Shown one piece after another: positions 25,004-33,506 of a DNA stretch of 64,000 nt (positions are counted from its first letter, which is position 1; each line of letters begins with the position of its first letter). The notes under the pieces were generated by a model. The model was not told the origin of the DNA. It searched no databases and saw only the letters and a program-made list of their open reading frames with translations. The position numbers and the translations under genes were made by a program. Origin of the DNA: Dehalococcoidia bacterium (GTDB lineage: Bacteria; Chloroflexota; Dehalococcoidia; Tepidiformales; Tepidiformaceae); assembly GCA_020847985.1 (NCBI GenBank), contig JADLBC010000008.1:372001-436000 (forward strand). The letters are read 5' to 3'.

Positions 25004-27541
25004 CTATGGACGCGCTTCGATGCGTTCCAGGCGGTCCCGCAGCTTCGCGTTCTCATCGCGCAGCTTCTCGAAGTCGTCCCGCAGCGAGTTCACTTCCTCG
25101 CTCATGCTGGCCCCCTTGCGCAGCGCCGCGGCGTTCTCCCTCCCCATGCGCACGGCGCGCCCATCGAGTTCCCGGCTCGCCATCGCCGACACCTCGTCCG
25201 CGAAGGAGGCATCGCCCAGCGTCTTCAGCGCCGTGCTCGCCGCGATCCGCACCCGGAAATCCGGGTCTCGCAGCAGCTCAACCAGGATGTCGCCCGTCCC
25301 CTTCTTTCGTCCTTCGTGGAACACCGCCAGCCGCGCCAACGCCCCCGTTGCGACCGCCCTCGCCTGCCACGGCGCGCCATAGGCCGCACACCGCGCGATC
25401 ACGTCGATGCCCCGCTCGTCGCGCAGTTCCACCAGCCCGTCGATGCATCCCTGCCGCACAATTTCGCGGAACGACCGCCGGTCGACGTTCGCCACGATCG
25501 CATCGAACGAACCGGGGACGCGCAGCTTGCCCAGGCTCCGGTTCGCCTCCGACTCCACGAACCACGACGGGCTGTTGCGCGCGATCGGCGCGATCGCATC
25601 GAACACCGCCTGGTCGCCCCGGAATTCGCCCAGTGCTGCCACCACCGCGCGGCGTGCCTTCAGGTTCCGTACCTTCAGAGCGCCCAGCAGCGCGTCGCGA
25701 GCCGCGGTCGTGCGGATCTCCCCCAGCGCCTTCGCCGCCGCCGCCTGCACGCCCCAGTACCGGTCGGAATGCACCGCGCTCTCCAGCGCCGCGATCGCCT
25801 CCGCCCCACCCTTCTTCCCCAGCGCCTTCGCCGCCTGCTGCCGCCCCGCGATGTCGTCGTCGTCGCGAAGCTGCAGCCGCAGCTCCCCGACCGACTTCTC
25901 GAACTCGATCTCCTTCAGCACGAAGTTCCCCGGGTCGAACCGGCAGAGGTCCGGCTTCGCCACCATCGGGAAGACGAACGTGTGCTCGCGGTCCACCACC
26001 TCCACGCGGAAGGGCAGCGGCTTCCCGCGCCCCGTCCGGAAGTCGATGGTCAGCGGCGCGCGAAACACAGGCGTGCCGTCGTCCGTCTTCTGCGTCTGCT
26101 TCACCGAAACCGTCGCGAGCTTCGCCTCCTCGTCCCAGCTCCACGAGACCTTGAAGCACGGGTGCCCGGGCTTGAATACCCATTGGTCGAAGTACCATTC
26201 GACGTTCCGGCCCGTCTCCGCCTCGACCGCGACCGCGAGGTCGTGCGTGATGACGCTCCTTTCCCGGTTGTCCCGCACGTAGCGCTGAATCGCCCGGAAG
26301 AAGCCGTCGTCGCCCAGCAGGCCGCGCAGGCCATGCAGCACCACGGACCCCTTCTCGTAGAGGTGCCGGTCGAAGAGGTCCACCGGGGCGTTGAACACGT
26401 TCGTCACGATTGGCCGCCGGTACCGTTCGCCCAGGTACAGGTTCGTGTTCGTGATGATCCCCTGCCGGTACTCGTCGATGCCGTGCTTCTGTTCGTCCCA
26501 GAGGCACTCCAGGTAGGTCGCGAAACTCTCGTTCAACCACCCGTGCGACCAGTCCCGGCACGTCAGCAGGTCGCCCCACCACATGTGCGCGAGCTCGTGC
26601 GCCACCAGGTCGTCCGAGGTGAAGTCCTTCGCCGCCTTTTCATCGACGAGGATGTTCTGCGTCATCGTCGTCGCGCTCGTGTTCTCCATGCCCCCGAACA
26701 CGAAGTCGCGCACCACCACCTGGCTGTACTTCGCCCACGGGAACGGCGCGCCCGAGATCTTCTCGAACAGGGCGATCATCTCCGGCGTGTTCGCGAACGT
26801 CCGCTCCCCGTCGGCCCGCGCGTCCGGCTCCACGAAATAGTCGATGACCAGGTCCTCGCGGCTCGCGTCGATGCGCGTCAGCTCACCCGCCGCCAACGTG
26901 ACCAGATAGGTCGAGTGCGGCCGCTCCTGGCTCCAGTGGAACGTCCGCGTGCCGTCCGCGTTCGCCGCGTCGCTCACCAGCCGCCCGTTCGAAAGCGCGA
27001 ACCACGAACCCGGCACCGTCGCCACCATCTCCGTCGTGAGCTTGTCGCTCGGGAAATCGAAGCACGGGAACCAGTGGCGGTTGTCCTCGTCCTGCCCCTG
27101 CGACCACACCTGCAGCGGCTTGTCCGGGTACCCCTCGTCCGGTGCGATAAAGTACAGCCCGATGCGCGGCGTGCACCGGTAGGCGATCCCCACCTCGACC
27201 GTTTCCCCCCGGTTGCGTCCCTTCCCAAGGTCCACGCGGATGCGCGCACCGTCGTACTGGTACTTCGCCGCCTTCCCATCGACGGTCACCCCGTCGATCG
27301 TCAACTCGATGCCGTCGAGTTCCACGTGGCGCAGGCCGTCGTTCAGCGGCGTGACCGTGTGCGTCGCCTTCGCCGCGAGTGACTTCGCCGGCACATCCAG
27401 CCTCACCTCCAGCTTCATGTGCTGGAAGTCCGCGACCCGGTCCCGCGGCCAGACCGCACGGTCGCCGGGCAGCGCATGAGGCAGGACGCCGTCGGCATGG
27501 CCGCACGCTTCGCGGCCCTCCCAGGTGTGCGCGTTGGGCAT
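25004..27541 (-). CDS. M1-family zinc aminopeptidase with C-terminal HEAT repeats and coiled coil
   Basis: 845 residues. The zinc site is HELAH plus a glutamate 18 residues later in NESFATY, and the substrate motif is GGMEN, both diagnostic of M1 (PepN/LTA4H-like) peptidases that remove N-terminal residues. Residues ~540-800 are built from short helical HEAT-type repeats (ALESAVHSDRYWGVQAAAAK, ALLGALKVRNLKARRAV and similar) in place of the usual ERAP1-like C-terminal domain. The last ~30 residues form a heptad coiled coil (SLRDDFEKLRDENAKL). The start at 27541 is preferred because AGGAG lies about eight bases upstream; an ATG at 27556 is possible. Probably cytoplasmic: no signal peptide. Confidence 0.88.
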   Translation of the reverse strand: MPNAHTWEGREACGHADGVLPHALPGDRAVWPRDRVADFQHMKLEVRLDVPAKSLAAKATHTVTPLNDGLRHVELDGIELTIDGVTVDGKAAKYQYDGARIRVDLGKGRNRGETVEVGIAYRCTPRIGLYFIAPDEGYPDKPLQVWSQGQDEDNRHWFPCFDFPSDKLTTEMVATVPGSWFALSNGRLVSDAANADGTRTFHWSQERPHSTYLVTLAAGELTRIDASREDLVIDYFVEPDARADGERTFANTPEMIALFEKISGAPFPWAKYSQVVVRDFVFGGMENTSATTMTQNILVDEKAAKDFTSDDLVAHELAHMWWGDLLTCRDWSHGWLNESFATYLECLWDEQKHGIDEYRQGIITNTNLYLGERYRRPIVTNVFNAPVDLFDRHLYEKGSVVLHGLRGLLGDDGFFRAIQRYVRDNRERSVITHDLAVAVEAETGRNVEWYFDQWVFKPGHPCFKVSWSWDEEAKLATVSVKQTQKTDDGTPVFRAPLTIDFRTGRGKPLPFRVEVVDREHTFVFPMVAKPDLCRFDPGNFVLKEIEFEKSVGELRLQLRDDDDIAGRQQAAKALGKKGGAEAIAALESAVHSDRYWGVQAAAAKALGEIRTTAARDALLGALKVRNLKARRAVVAALGEFRGDQAVFDAIAPIARNSPSWFVESEANRSLGKLRVPGSFDAIVANVDRRSFREIVRQGCIDGLVELRDERGIDVIARCAAYGAPWQARAVATGALARLAVFHEGRKKGTGDILVELLRDPDFRVRIAASTALKTLGDASFADEVSAMASRELDGRAVRMGRENAAALRKGASMSEEVNSLRDDFEKLRDENAKLRDRLERIEARP

Positions 27542-27609
27542 GCTGTGTCTCCTCATGGGGCGAAGGCTGCTCCGGCGATCCTACCGGCTGCCCCGCTTAG
27601 TCGCCCCGT

Positions 27610-28092
27610 TCACGCCCGGTTCGCGAGCAGCCACTCCAGTACCTTCTCGCCGTGTCGCGCTGTGGTCACCCTCGGCCACACCTTCGCGATGCGCCCCTGC
27701 GGGTTGATGACGAACGTGCTCCGGATGAGCCCCTCGTACTCCTTGCCGTAGTTCTTCTTCATCCCCCATGCACCGTATGCGCGCGCCGTGTCGTGGTTCG
27801 GCGAATCCACCAGCAGCGGGAACGGCAACTCGTACTTCGCCGCGAACTTCTGGTGCGAAGCGGCCGTGTCCGGGCTCACCCCCAGGACCACCGCACCCGC
27901 CTCCGCCAGCGCGCTCCAGTTGTCGCGAAAGCTGCACGCTTCGGTCGTGCACCCGGGCGTGTCGTCCTTCGGGTAGAAATACAGCACGACCCACTTCCCC
28001 CGCAGGTCGGCCAGCCGCACCGTCGAACCCATGTGGTCGTGCAGTTCGAAGCTCGGGGCTTCCGTGTCGAGCGCGGGCATCGTCGTGGCCAT
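27610..28092 (-). CDS. bcp: Bcp/PrxQ-type peroxiredoxin
   Basis: 160-residue thiol peroxidase reducing hydrogen and organic peroxides. The peroxidatic cysteine C48 and the resolving C53 are in DDTPGCTTEACSFRD, the spacing of the atypical two-cysteine PrxQ class. VVLYFYPKDDTPG and LRGKWVVL are family landmarks. Normal length. A palindrome at 28105-28126 lies 13 bases upstream of the ATG, and the leader shares features with that of the thioredoxin-like gene at 36123. The M1 peptidase gene follows 69 bases downstream. Confidence 0.93.
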   Translation of the reverse strand: MATTMPALDTEAPSFELHDHMGSTVRLADLRGKWVVLYFYPKDDTPGCTTEACSFRDNWSALAEAGAVVLGVSPDTAASHQKFAAKYELPFPLLVDSPNHDTARAYGAWGMKKNYGKEYEGLIRSTFVINPQGRIAKVWPRVTTARHGEKVLEWLLANRA

Positions 28093-28104
28093 GGCATCCC
28101 CCTC

Positions 28105-28126
28105 GGTGTGAGTTCGTGCTCACACC
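28105..28126. promoter_or_regulatory. Operator-like palindrome upstream of bcp
   Basis: GGTGTGAG (28105-28112), six-base spacer TTCGTG, then CTCACACC (28119-28126): perfect 8-bp arms. On the minus strand it begins within the likely -10 region (CTGTATGG) and spans the expected start site of bcp, so a repressor bound here would block transcription. It could also fold as an RNA hairpin just before the GAGGGGG ribosome binding site. Confidence 0.6.
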
Positions 28127-28189
28127 ATACAGCCGCACATCCGCCGCACGGTCGCGCGATGCCCATCGTTGCCTGTTTAATGGTTCGCG

Positions 28190-28828
28190 ATGGAAGCGCA
28201 TTACCCCCTGCTCGCGGGTGGGCTCCGCGTGCTCGAACCCGATGGCAGGCTCACCCCCGAAGTTGGCCTCGCGGCTCATTTCGAAGGCATCACGTCCCTG
28301 CTCGTCATCGACCTCGAAATGAGCGGCTCCAACGCCCAGATGCACGAAGTCCTCGATATCGGCGCCGTGCGCGTCTCCCTCAAGCCCGGCCTGCCCGAAG
28401 AGGCGTCCTGGGGCTCCCGCGTGAAGCCCAGGCACATCGGCAACGCCATCCCCGGTGCGCTCAAGGTCGTCGGCTACAACGCACGCGCCTGGCGCGACGC
28501 CCTCGAACTGGAGGATGCCATCGCCCGCTTCGCCGCCATGGGCGCCGGCTCCCTCATCACCGGCTGGGGTATCGGCCAGGACATGGCGTTCCTCGTCGAG
28601 TCGCTCCGCCGCGTGGCCGTGCCGTGGCCGTTCGCGCCCGTCGCGCTCGATGTCCAACCCATCGCCCGCAGGCTCCTCCGCGATACCGGCCACGTCGACC
28701 GGTTCAACCTCGGCCACGTCGCCGACCGCCTTGGCATCGGTCGCATGGGCGAACACGGTGCCCTTCCCGACGCCTTCGCCACCTACGACGTGCTCGTGAA
28801 GCTCATCGAGCGCGCCGCCGCGGGCTGA
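28190..28828 (+). CDS. DnaQ-like 3'-5' exonuclease-fold protein (DEDDh)
   Basis: 212 residues. The DEDD active-site pattern can be traced: D and E in LVIDLEMSG (~38-46), an aspartate in GIGQDMAFLV (~128), and the H/D pair in GEHGALPDAFATYD (~193-202). The overall spacing fits the RNase T/DnaQ exonuclease superfamily. It is not a polymerase subunit by size or context. It is divergent from bcp and precedes a GNAT acetyltransferase gene by two bases. It might trim RNA or DNA ends; the substrate is unknown. Confidence 0.78.
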   Translation: MEAHYPLLAGGLRVLEPDGRLTPEVGLAAHFEGITSLLVIDLEMSGSNAQMHEVLDIGAVRVSLKPGLPEEASWGSRVKPRHIGNAIPGALKVVGYNARAWRDALELEDAIARFAAMGAGSLITGWGIGQDMAFLVESLRRVAVPWPFAPVALDVQPIARRLLRDTGHVDRFNLGHVADRLGIGRMGEHGALPDAFATYDVLVKLIERAAAG

Positions 28829-28830
28829 GC

Positions 28831-29325
28831 ATGACCGCGACCGTCCGGCCCGTTCGCCCCGAAGAGTGGCCAGCCCTCCGCGATCTCCGCCTGCGCGCCC
28901 TCCGCGACACCCCCTTCGCCTTCGGTTCCACGTACGAAGGCGAAGCCACCTTCCCCGATGATGTTTGGCGTGCGCGTGCCGAGGGCCTGGAAGGCGTTCG
29001 CGCCACCTTTGTCGCCGAGGAGGGCGGGCGCTGGCTCGGCATCGCCACCGGCCTCGGCGACGACCCCGCTCCCGGCAGCGTGATGCTCGTGGGCATGTTC
29101 GTCGCCCCCGAGGCGCGCCGCCGGGGCATCGCCGCTACCCTGGTCGAAGCGGTCGTGGACTGGGCCAGGGCGAACGGTGCGCGCCGGCTCGAACTCGACG
29201 TCACCGAGACGAATACCGCCGCCATCAGCCTCTACCAGCGCGCCGGGTTCGCGGACACGGGCGTGCGTGCCCCCCTCGCCCACACCCCGTCGCTCATGGA
29301 GTGGCGGATGGCGCGCGACCTCTAA
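28831..29325 (+). CDS. GNAT-family N-acetyltransferase
   Basis: 164 residues. The acetyl-CoA binding motif A is MFVAPEARRRGIAATLVEAV (R/Q-x-x-G-x-A type), followed by RLELDVTETNTAAISLYQRA and GFADTG, the standard motif B. The N-terminus VRPVRPEEWPALRDLRLRAL is typical. It starts two bases after the stop of the exonuclease-fold gene and is probably co-translated. The acceptor substrate cannot be inferred. Confidence 0.9.
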   Translation: MTATVRPVRPEEWPALRDLRLRALRDTPFAFGSTYEGEATFPDDVWRARAEGLEGVRATFVAEEGGRWLGIATGLGDDPAPGSVMLVGMFVAPEARRRGIAATLVEAVVDWARANGARRLELDVTETNTAAISLYQRAGFADTGVRAPLAHTPSLMEWRMARDL

Positions 29326-29394
29326 GCCGAACGGCCATCGCATCCGGGTCCCCATGTCCGGAGCCGCCCGCTCGAACGCGCCTACGATCGAGCC

Positions 29395-30396
29395 ATGACG
29401 GCCGCCCCCTCCGCGCTCGCATGGCTCCTCGAGCCGGCGGACCCCGGCGTGCGCTACCTCGCCCTGCGAGACCTCGTGCCTGGCACCAGCGCCGGCGAAC
29501 TCGCCGCCGCCCGCCGCGCCGCGCACACCGATGGCCCCATCGCCACCATCCTCGATGCCATGGAGGGCCCCGGCTTTTGGGCCGCCGCCGGCCCGGGCTA
29601 CAACCCGAAGTACCGCTCGACCGTCTGGTCGGTCGTGCTCCTCGCGCAACTCGGGGCACACGTCGATGAGGATGTGCGCATCGAGCGCGCCTGCGCCTAC
29701 CTCCTCGAACACGCGATGGCCCCGGGCGGGCAGTTCAGCGGCAACGGTGCCCCCTCCGGCACCGTCGATTGCCTCCACGGCAACCTCTGCTGGGCGTTGT
29801 TGGAACTCGGCACCGCGACGGACCGTCTCGGGCTCGCGCTCGATTGGCTCGCCCGCAGCGTCACCGGCGACGGTATCGCCCCTCGCACCGTCCGCGATGC
29901 TCCCGTGCGCTACTACTCCGGCAAGTGCGGGCCCGGCTTCGCCTGTGGCTCGAACGACGGCCTTCCCTGCGCCTGGGGCGCGATTAAGGTCATGCGCGCA
30001 CTCGCCCGCTGGCCCGAGTCCGAACGCACGCCCGCCGCTCGTGCTGCCATCGCCCGCGGCCTCGAATTCCTGCTCGCCACGGACCCGGCCACCGCCGCCT
30101 ACCCAACGGGCTACAGCGCGAAACCCAGCCGCAACTGGTGGAAGTTCGGCTTCCCCGTCTTCTACATCTCAGACATCCTCGAAACCGTCGAAGTGGTTGC
30201 CGCCCTTGGCCACGGCCGTGATCCCCGCCTCGCGAACGCCATTGACGCCGTCGTGAACAAGCGCGCCCCGGACGGCACATGGATGCTCGAATACGACTAC
30301 GCGGGCAAGACCTGGATTGACGTGGGCCCGAAAGGCCAGCCGAACAAGTGGGTCACCCTGCGCGCGCTTTCCGCGCTCGCCGCCGCCGAGCGGTAA
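29395..30396 (+). CDS. Alpha/alpha-toroid (terpene cyclase/prenyltransferase-like) protein of unknown function
   Basis: 333 residues with internal helical repeats like those of squalene-cyclase or prenyltransferase toroids: WSVVLLAQLGAHVDEDVRIE, GNLCWALLELGTATDRLGLA, WGAIKVMRALARWPESERTP, ISDILETVEVVAALGHGRDP. No DxDD or other cyclase catalytic motif is seen, so it is probably not a cyclase. The conserved-looking cysteines in SGTVDCLHGNLCW and KCGPGFACGSNDGLPCAWG are notable. Function unknown. It stands alone with 69 and 30-base gaps to its neighbours. Confidence 0.65.
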   Translation: MTAAPSALAWLLEPADPGVRYLALRDLVPGTSAGELAAARRAAHTDGPIATILDAMEGPGFWAAAGPGYNPKYRSTVWSVVLLAQLGAHVDEDVRIERACAYLLEHAMAPGGQFSGNGAPSGTVDCLHGNLCWALLELGTATDRLGLALDWLARSVTGDGIAPRTVRDAPVRYYSGKCGPGFACGSNDGLPCAWGAIKVMRALARWPESERTPAARAAIARGLEFLLATDPATAAYPTGYSAKPSRNWWKFGFPVFYISDILETVEVVAALGHGRDPRLANAIDAVVNKRAPDGTWMLEYDYAGKTWIDVGPKGQPNKWVTLRALSALAAAER

Positions 30397-30426
30397 CGCA
30401 CCCGCCCCCTCCGCTACCATGGCGGC

Positions 30427-31251
30427 ATGACCCCGATCCGCACGCGCACGCTCGGCTCCACGGGCATCGAAGTCCCCGAACTTGGCCTCGGCGCCATGGA
30501 TACGCCCACCTCCTCCGAGCGCGTTGCCACGCTCACCGCCGCCCTCGACGCCGGCATCCGCTTTATCGACACCGCCCGCGACTACGCCGGGAGCGAATTC
30601 CTCATCGGCGAGGTCCTCCGCGAACGTGGCTACGAAGGCCTCGTCCTCGCCAGCAAGACCTTCGCCCGCACCGCGAGCGGCGCCCAGTGGGATGTCGACC
30701 GCTCGCTCCGCGCCATGGGCGTGCCGTCCATCGCGCTCTACCAGCTTCATGACGTGCGAACGGTGGCCGATTGGCAGGCGGTCATGGCCGAAGGCGGCGC
30801 ACTTGAAGGGCTCCAGGTCGCGCGCTATCGCGGCCTCGTCGGCCACATCGGCATCTCCACGCACACCCTCGATATCGCCCGGCAGGCCATCCTCTCCGGC
30901 GAGTTCGCCACGATCATGCTCGAATACTCCGCCTTCTACCCCGATTCGGCGCCGCTCATCGAACTCGCCGGCGAACGCGGGATTGGAGTCATCGCCATGC
31001 GCCCCGTCGGCGGCTCCGGCCGCACGAGCATCATGCGCCAGGCCATCGAACGCGGGACCGCCGGCATCCTCACCCCGGCCAACCTCCTCCGCTACGTCCT
31101 CTCGAATCCCGCGGTCTCCGTCGCTATCCCCGGTGCGCGCTACCCCTCTCGCGTGCTCGAAAACGCCGCCACCGTGCGCGATTTCCAGACTATGTCCGAA
31201 TCCGAACGGCGCGCGCTTGAAACCGCGGCCGCCGCCTTCTACGAGGTGTAA
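30427..31251 (+). CDS. Aldo/keto reductase family protein
   Basis: 274-residue NAD(P)H-dependent oxidoreductase with a TIM-barrel fold. The active-site tetrad is traceable: D50 and Y55 in FIDTARDYAGSE, the lysine in LVLASKTFAR, and the histidine in IALYQLHDVRT. GLVGHIGISTHTLDIA and GVIAMRPVGGSG are family segments. Shorter than many AKRs (about 320), but the barrel seems complete. It precedes a VOC gene by three bases. Substrate unknown. Confidence 0.87.
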   Translation: MTPIRTRTLGSTGIEVPELGLGAMDTPTSSERVATLTAALDAGIRFIDTARDYAGSEFLIGEVLRERGYEGLVLASKTFARTASGAQWDVDRSLRAMGVPSIALYQLHDVRTVADWQAVMAEGGALEGLQVARYRGLVGHIGISTHTLDIARQAILSGEFATIMLEYSAFYPDSAPLIELAGERGIGVIAMRPVGGSGRTSIMRQAIERGTAGILTPANLLRYVLSNPAVSVAIPGARYPSRVLENAATVRDFQTMSESERRALETAAAAFYEV

Positions 31252-31254
31252 CCA

Positions 31255-31659
31255 TTGGCGTTCCTCGAACAGGTCGCCCTCATCGTGCCCGACTACGACG
31301 AAGCCATCGCCTTTTTCACCGGCATCCTCGGTTTCGAACTGGTCGAAGACTCCCCGTCGCTCACGAACGACGGGCGGCCCAAGCGCTGGGTGGTTGTCCG
31401 GCCCCGCGGCGGCGAAACCGCCATCCTCCTCGCCCGCGCCGACGGCGATGCGCAGCAGGCCGCTGTGGGAACGCAGTTCGCGGGCCGCGTCGGCATGTTC
31501 CTCCGCGTCGATGACTTCGAAGCCGAGTACGGCCGCCTTCGCGCGGCCGGCGTATCGTTCGTCACCGCCCCGCGCGACGAGCCCTACGGCCGCTTCGCCG
31601 TCTTCCTCGATGTCGCCGGCAACCGCTGGGACCTTCTCGGCCCCCGCCCCGTCCCATAG
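31255..31659 (+). CDS. VOC-superfamily (glyoxalase/bleomycin-resistance-like) protein
   Basis: 134 residues with the beta-alpha-beta-beta-beta repeats of the vicinal-oxygen-chelate fold: VALIVPDYDEAIAFFTGILG, FELVEDSP, then GRVGMFLRVDDFEAEYGRL and FAVFLDVAGNRWDLLGP, with a likely metal ligand in the last strand. Translation appears to start at TTG 31255, three bases after the reductase stop; no ATG or GTG fits. Metal-dependent lyase or dioxygenase of unknown substrate. It ends one base from the convergent phosphatase gene. Confidence 0.83.
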   Translation: MAFLEQVALIVPDYDEAIAFFTGILGFELVEDSPSLTNDGRPKRWVVVRPRGGETAILLARADGDAQQAAVGTQFAGRVGMFLRVDDFEAEYGRLRAAGVSFVTAPRDEPYGRFAVFLDVAGNRWDLLGPRPVP

Positions 31660-31660
31660 C

Positions 31661-32569
31661 CTAAAGCGACCGCGCCACGAGCACTCCGGCGGCGATGATG
31701 GCCACCGCGAACCCGAGCATCAGCGCTCGCCGCCCATGCCACGATGTTCGCGCCACGCCATCCGCGAGCGGTGCGGCTCCATGCCAGCAGCCCACCACCG
31801 CCGTCGCGTTGTCCGGTGCGCCCGCCGCTCGCGCCGCCGCGACGAGCGCCTCGGCCGCGTCCCGGGCCGTGCCCTCGCGTGCGATGCGTGCCAGTTCAGC
31901 GCGCGAAATCACGCCGTGGACCCCGTCGCTGCAGAGCAACAGCCGATCGCCGGCGCGGAGTGCCACTTCGCCGCGGTCGGCGCGAACGTCGCGTTCAAAG
32001 CCAATGCTCCGCGTGATGATGTTGCGCTGGCTGCTCTTCGCTGCCTCGTCCTCGGTTAGCCGTCCCGCGCGTACCTGCTCCGCCACCCACGAATGGTCCG
32101 CCGAAAGCTGCTCCGCCATGCCCCGGCGCACCACGTAGATGCGGCTGTCGCCGACGTTCGCCCACCAGGCCCGGCCGTCCCGCACGAGCGCGCACACCAT
32201 GGTCGTAGCCGGGCGCCCGCTCGCGTCCTCGCCCGCGAAGACCGCCTCGTTCGCTGCCGCGATCCCGCTCGCCAGGCTCATGCCCGGGTCCGCCGGGTCC
32301 AGCGCCTCCGCCACGTGCGCGGCCAGCGTCTCCGTCGCCACCCGGCTTGCCCAGTCGCCCCGTGCCTGCCCGCCGACACCGTCCGCGACCACGAGCAGCG
32401 TCCACCCCGTGTGCCCGGGCAATTCCCCGGCGAGCGCAAAATCCTGGTTGGAGGCGCGCACCTCCCCCGCGTGACTCACCGCGTGGTATTCGAAGCTGTG
32501 TTCGGCGTCCGCCAACGGACTCCGCGCTTCGATGGTCACGCGCGATTCGCTGCCGGGGTCAGCGGGCAT
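31661..32569 (-). CDS. PP2C-type protein serine/threonine phosphatase, membrane-anchored
   Basis: 302 residues. PPM motifs are in order: VRASNQDFALAGE (~33-45), LLVVADGVGGQARGDWAS, VCALVRDGRAWWANVGDSRIY, LSADHSW, LCSDGVHGVIS, and GAPDNATAVV. The last ~20 residues (ALMLGFAVAIIAAGVLVARS) form a C-terminal membrane helix, placing the catalytic domain in the cytoplasm. The ATG at 32569 is chosen over 32614, which adds unrelated residues. Such enzymes usually reverse Hanks-type kinases; no such kinase is in the window. Confidence 0.88.
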   Translation of the reverse strand: MPADPGSESRVTIEARSPLADAEHSFEYHAVSHAGEVRASNQDFALAGELPGHTGWTLLVVADGVGGQARGDWASRVATETLAAHVAEALDPADPGMSLASGIAAANEAVFAGEDASGRPATTMVCALVRDGRAWWANVGDSRIYVVRRGMAEQLSADHSWVAEQVRAGRLTEDEAAKSSQRNIITRSIGFERDVRADRGEVALRAGDRLLLCSDGVHGVISRAELARIAREGTARDAAEALVAAARAAGAPDNATAVVGCWHGAAPLADGVARTSWHGRRALMLGFAVAIIAAGVLVARSL

Positions 32570-32646
32570 GGCTCCCTCGTTCCGCGCATCGCACGTCCGG
32601 CGAGCGCCGGCCATTGTCCGCGTGCGCGCATCTCCGAGGATTCAGG

Positions 32647-33483
32647 CTACGCGTGCTTCACATCGTCGATGCGGTACTCGATCGAATTGCCGTTCGGCAG
32701 TTCCACCGCGACCGTTTCGCCTGCCATGCGCCCAAGAAGCTGGCGGCCCACGGGCGATTCCACGCTGATCCGGTTCTGCCGCGCATCGGCCTCGCGCGCG
32801 CCCACAAGCTGGTACGTCTGCGATTGCCCGTTGTCCGCGCGCGTCACCGAAACCGTCGATCCCACCACCGAGCGCTCATCTCCGGCCGTTCGCTCCACCA
32901 CCACGGCCCGCTTCAGCGTCTCCTCAAGCGACTTCAGCTTGCTGTCGATGAACGCCAGCCGTTCGCGCGCCGCATGGTAGGGCGCGTTCTCCCGCAGGTC
33001 CCCGTCCGCGCGCGCGACCTCGACGGCATGCACCGTCTCCTCGCGCTCGTCGCGCAGCCGCCCGACGTCCACCTTCAGCTGGTCGATGCCCTCCGCCGTC
33101 ATCTCGACCGGCGGGTCTTCCGTGCGCGTCCCCGTGCGATTCGCCGTCGCCACCGACCGGCCCGCGACCTTCCGCACGCGAATGTGAATTCCGTAGTTCG
33201 ATCCCGTGTACTCGCGCTTCTTCAGAAACTGGAACCAGGACTTCAGCGCCTGCACCCGTTCCTGCGCGTTCGGGTCCGAAGACTTGATCTCCCGTTCCGC
33301 GTAAAGCTCCACGCGGCTGCCCGTGAGGTAGGTGAGCACCTTCTCTTCGCCGGTGCTCTTCACGAAATGGCGGATGTATTGCTCTTGCGTCCGGCGTTGC
33401 TCGTTCTTGAGGGAGGTGAGGTATTGGTCCAGCGCCTCCGCGAGCGTGAGGTTGGTTGCTGGTGGATCGAAATCATCTGCCAT
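32647..33483 (-). CDS. GreA-like transcription elongation factor with N-terminal integrase-type core-binding-like domain
   Basis: 278 residues, against about 158 for ordinary GreA. Residues ~120-278 match GreA: a coiled coil with the tip GDLRENAPYHAARERL (acidic D and E kept, as needed for RNA cleavage stimulation) and the C-terminal FKBP-like part ending SPVGRQLLGRMAGETVAVEL. Residues ~10-105 (LTLAEALDQYLTSLKNEQRR, then YIRHFVKSTGEEKVLTYLTG) look like the SAM-like core-binding domain of tyrosine recombinases; there is no catalytic recombinase domain. It could tether the factor to DNA or to RNA polymerase. It is divergent from rsmG, with 23 bases between starts. Confidence 0.8.
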   Translation of the reverse strand: MADDFDPPATNLTLAEALDQYLTSLKNEQRRTQEQYIRHFVKSTGEEKVLTYLTGSRVELYAEREIKSSDPNAQERVQALKSWFQFLKKREYTGSNYGIHIRVRKVAGRSVATANRTGTRTEDPPVEMTAEGIDQLKVDVGRLRDEREETVHAVEVARADGDLRENAPYHAARERLAFIDSKLKSLEETLKRAVVVERTAGDERSVVGSTVSVTRADNGQSQTYQLVGAREADARQNRISVESPVGRQLLGRMAGETVAVELPNGNSIEYRIDDVKHA

Positions 33484-33506
33484 AAGTCGAGGGTATCATC
33501 GATCCC

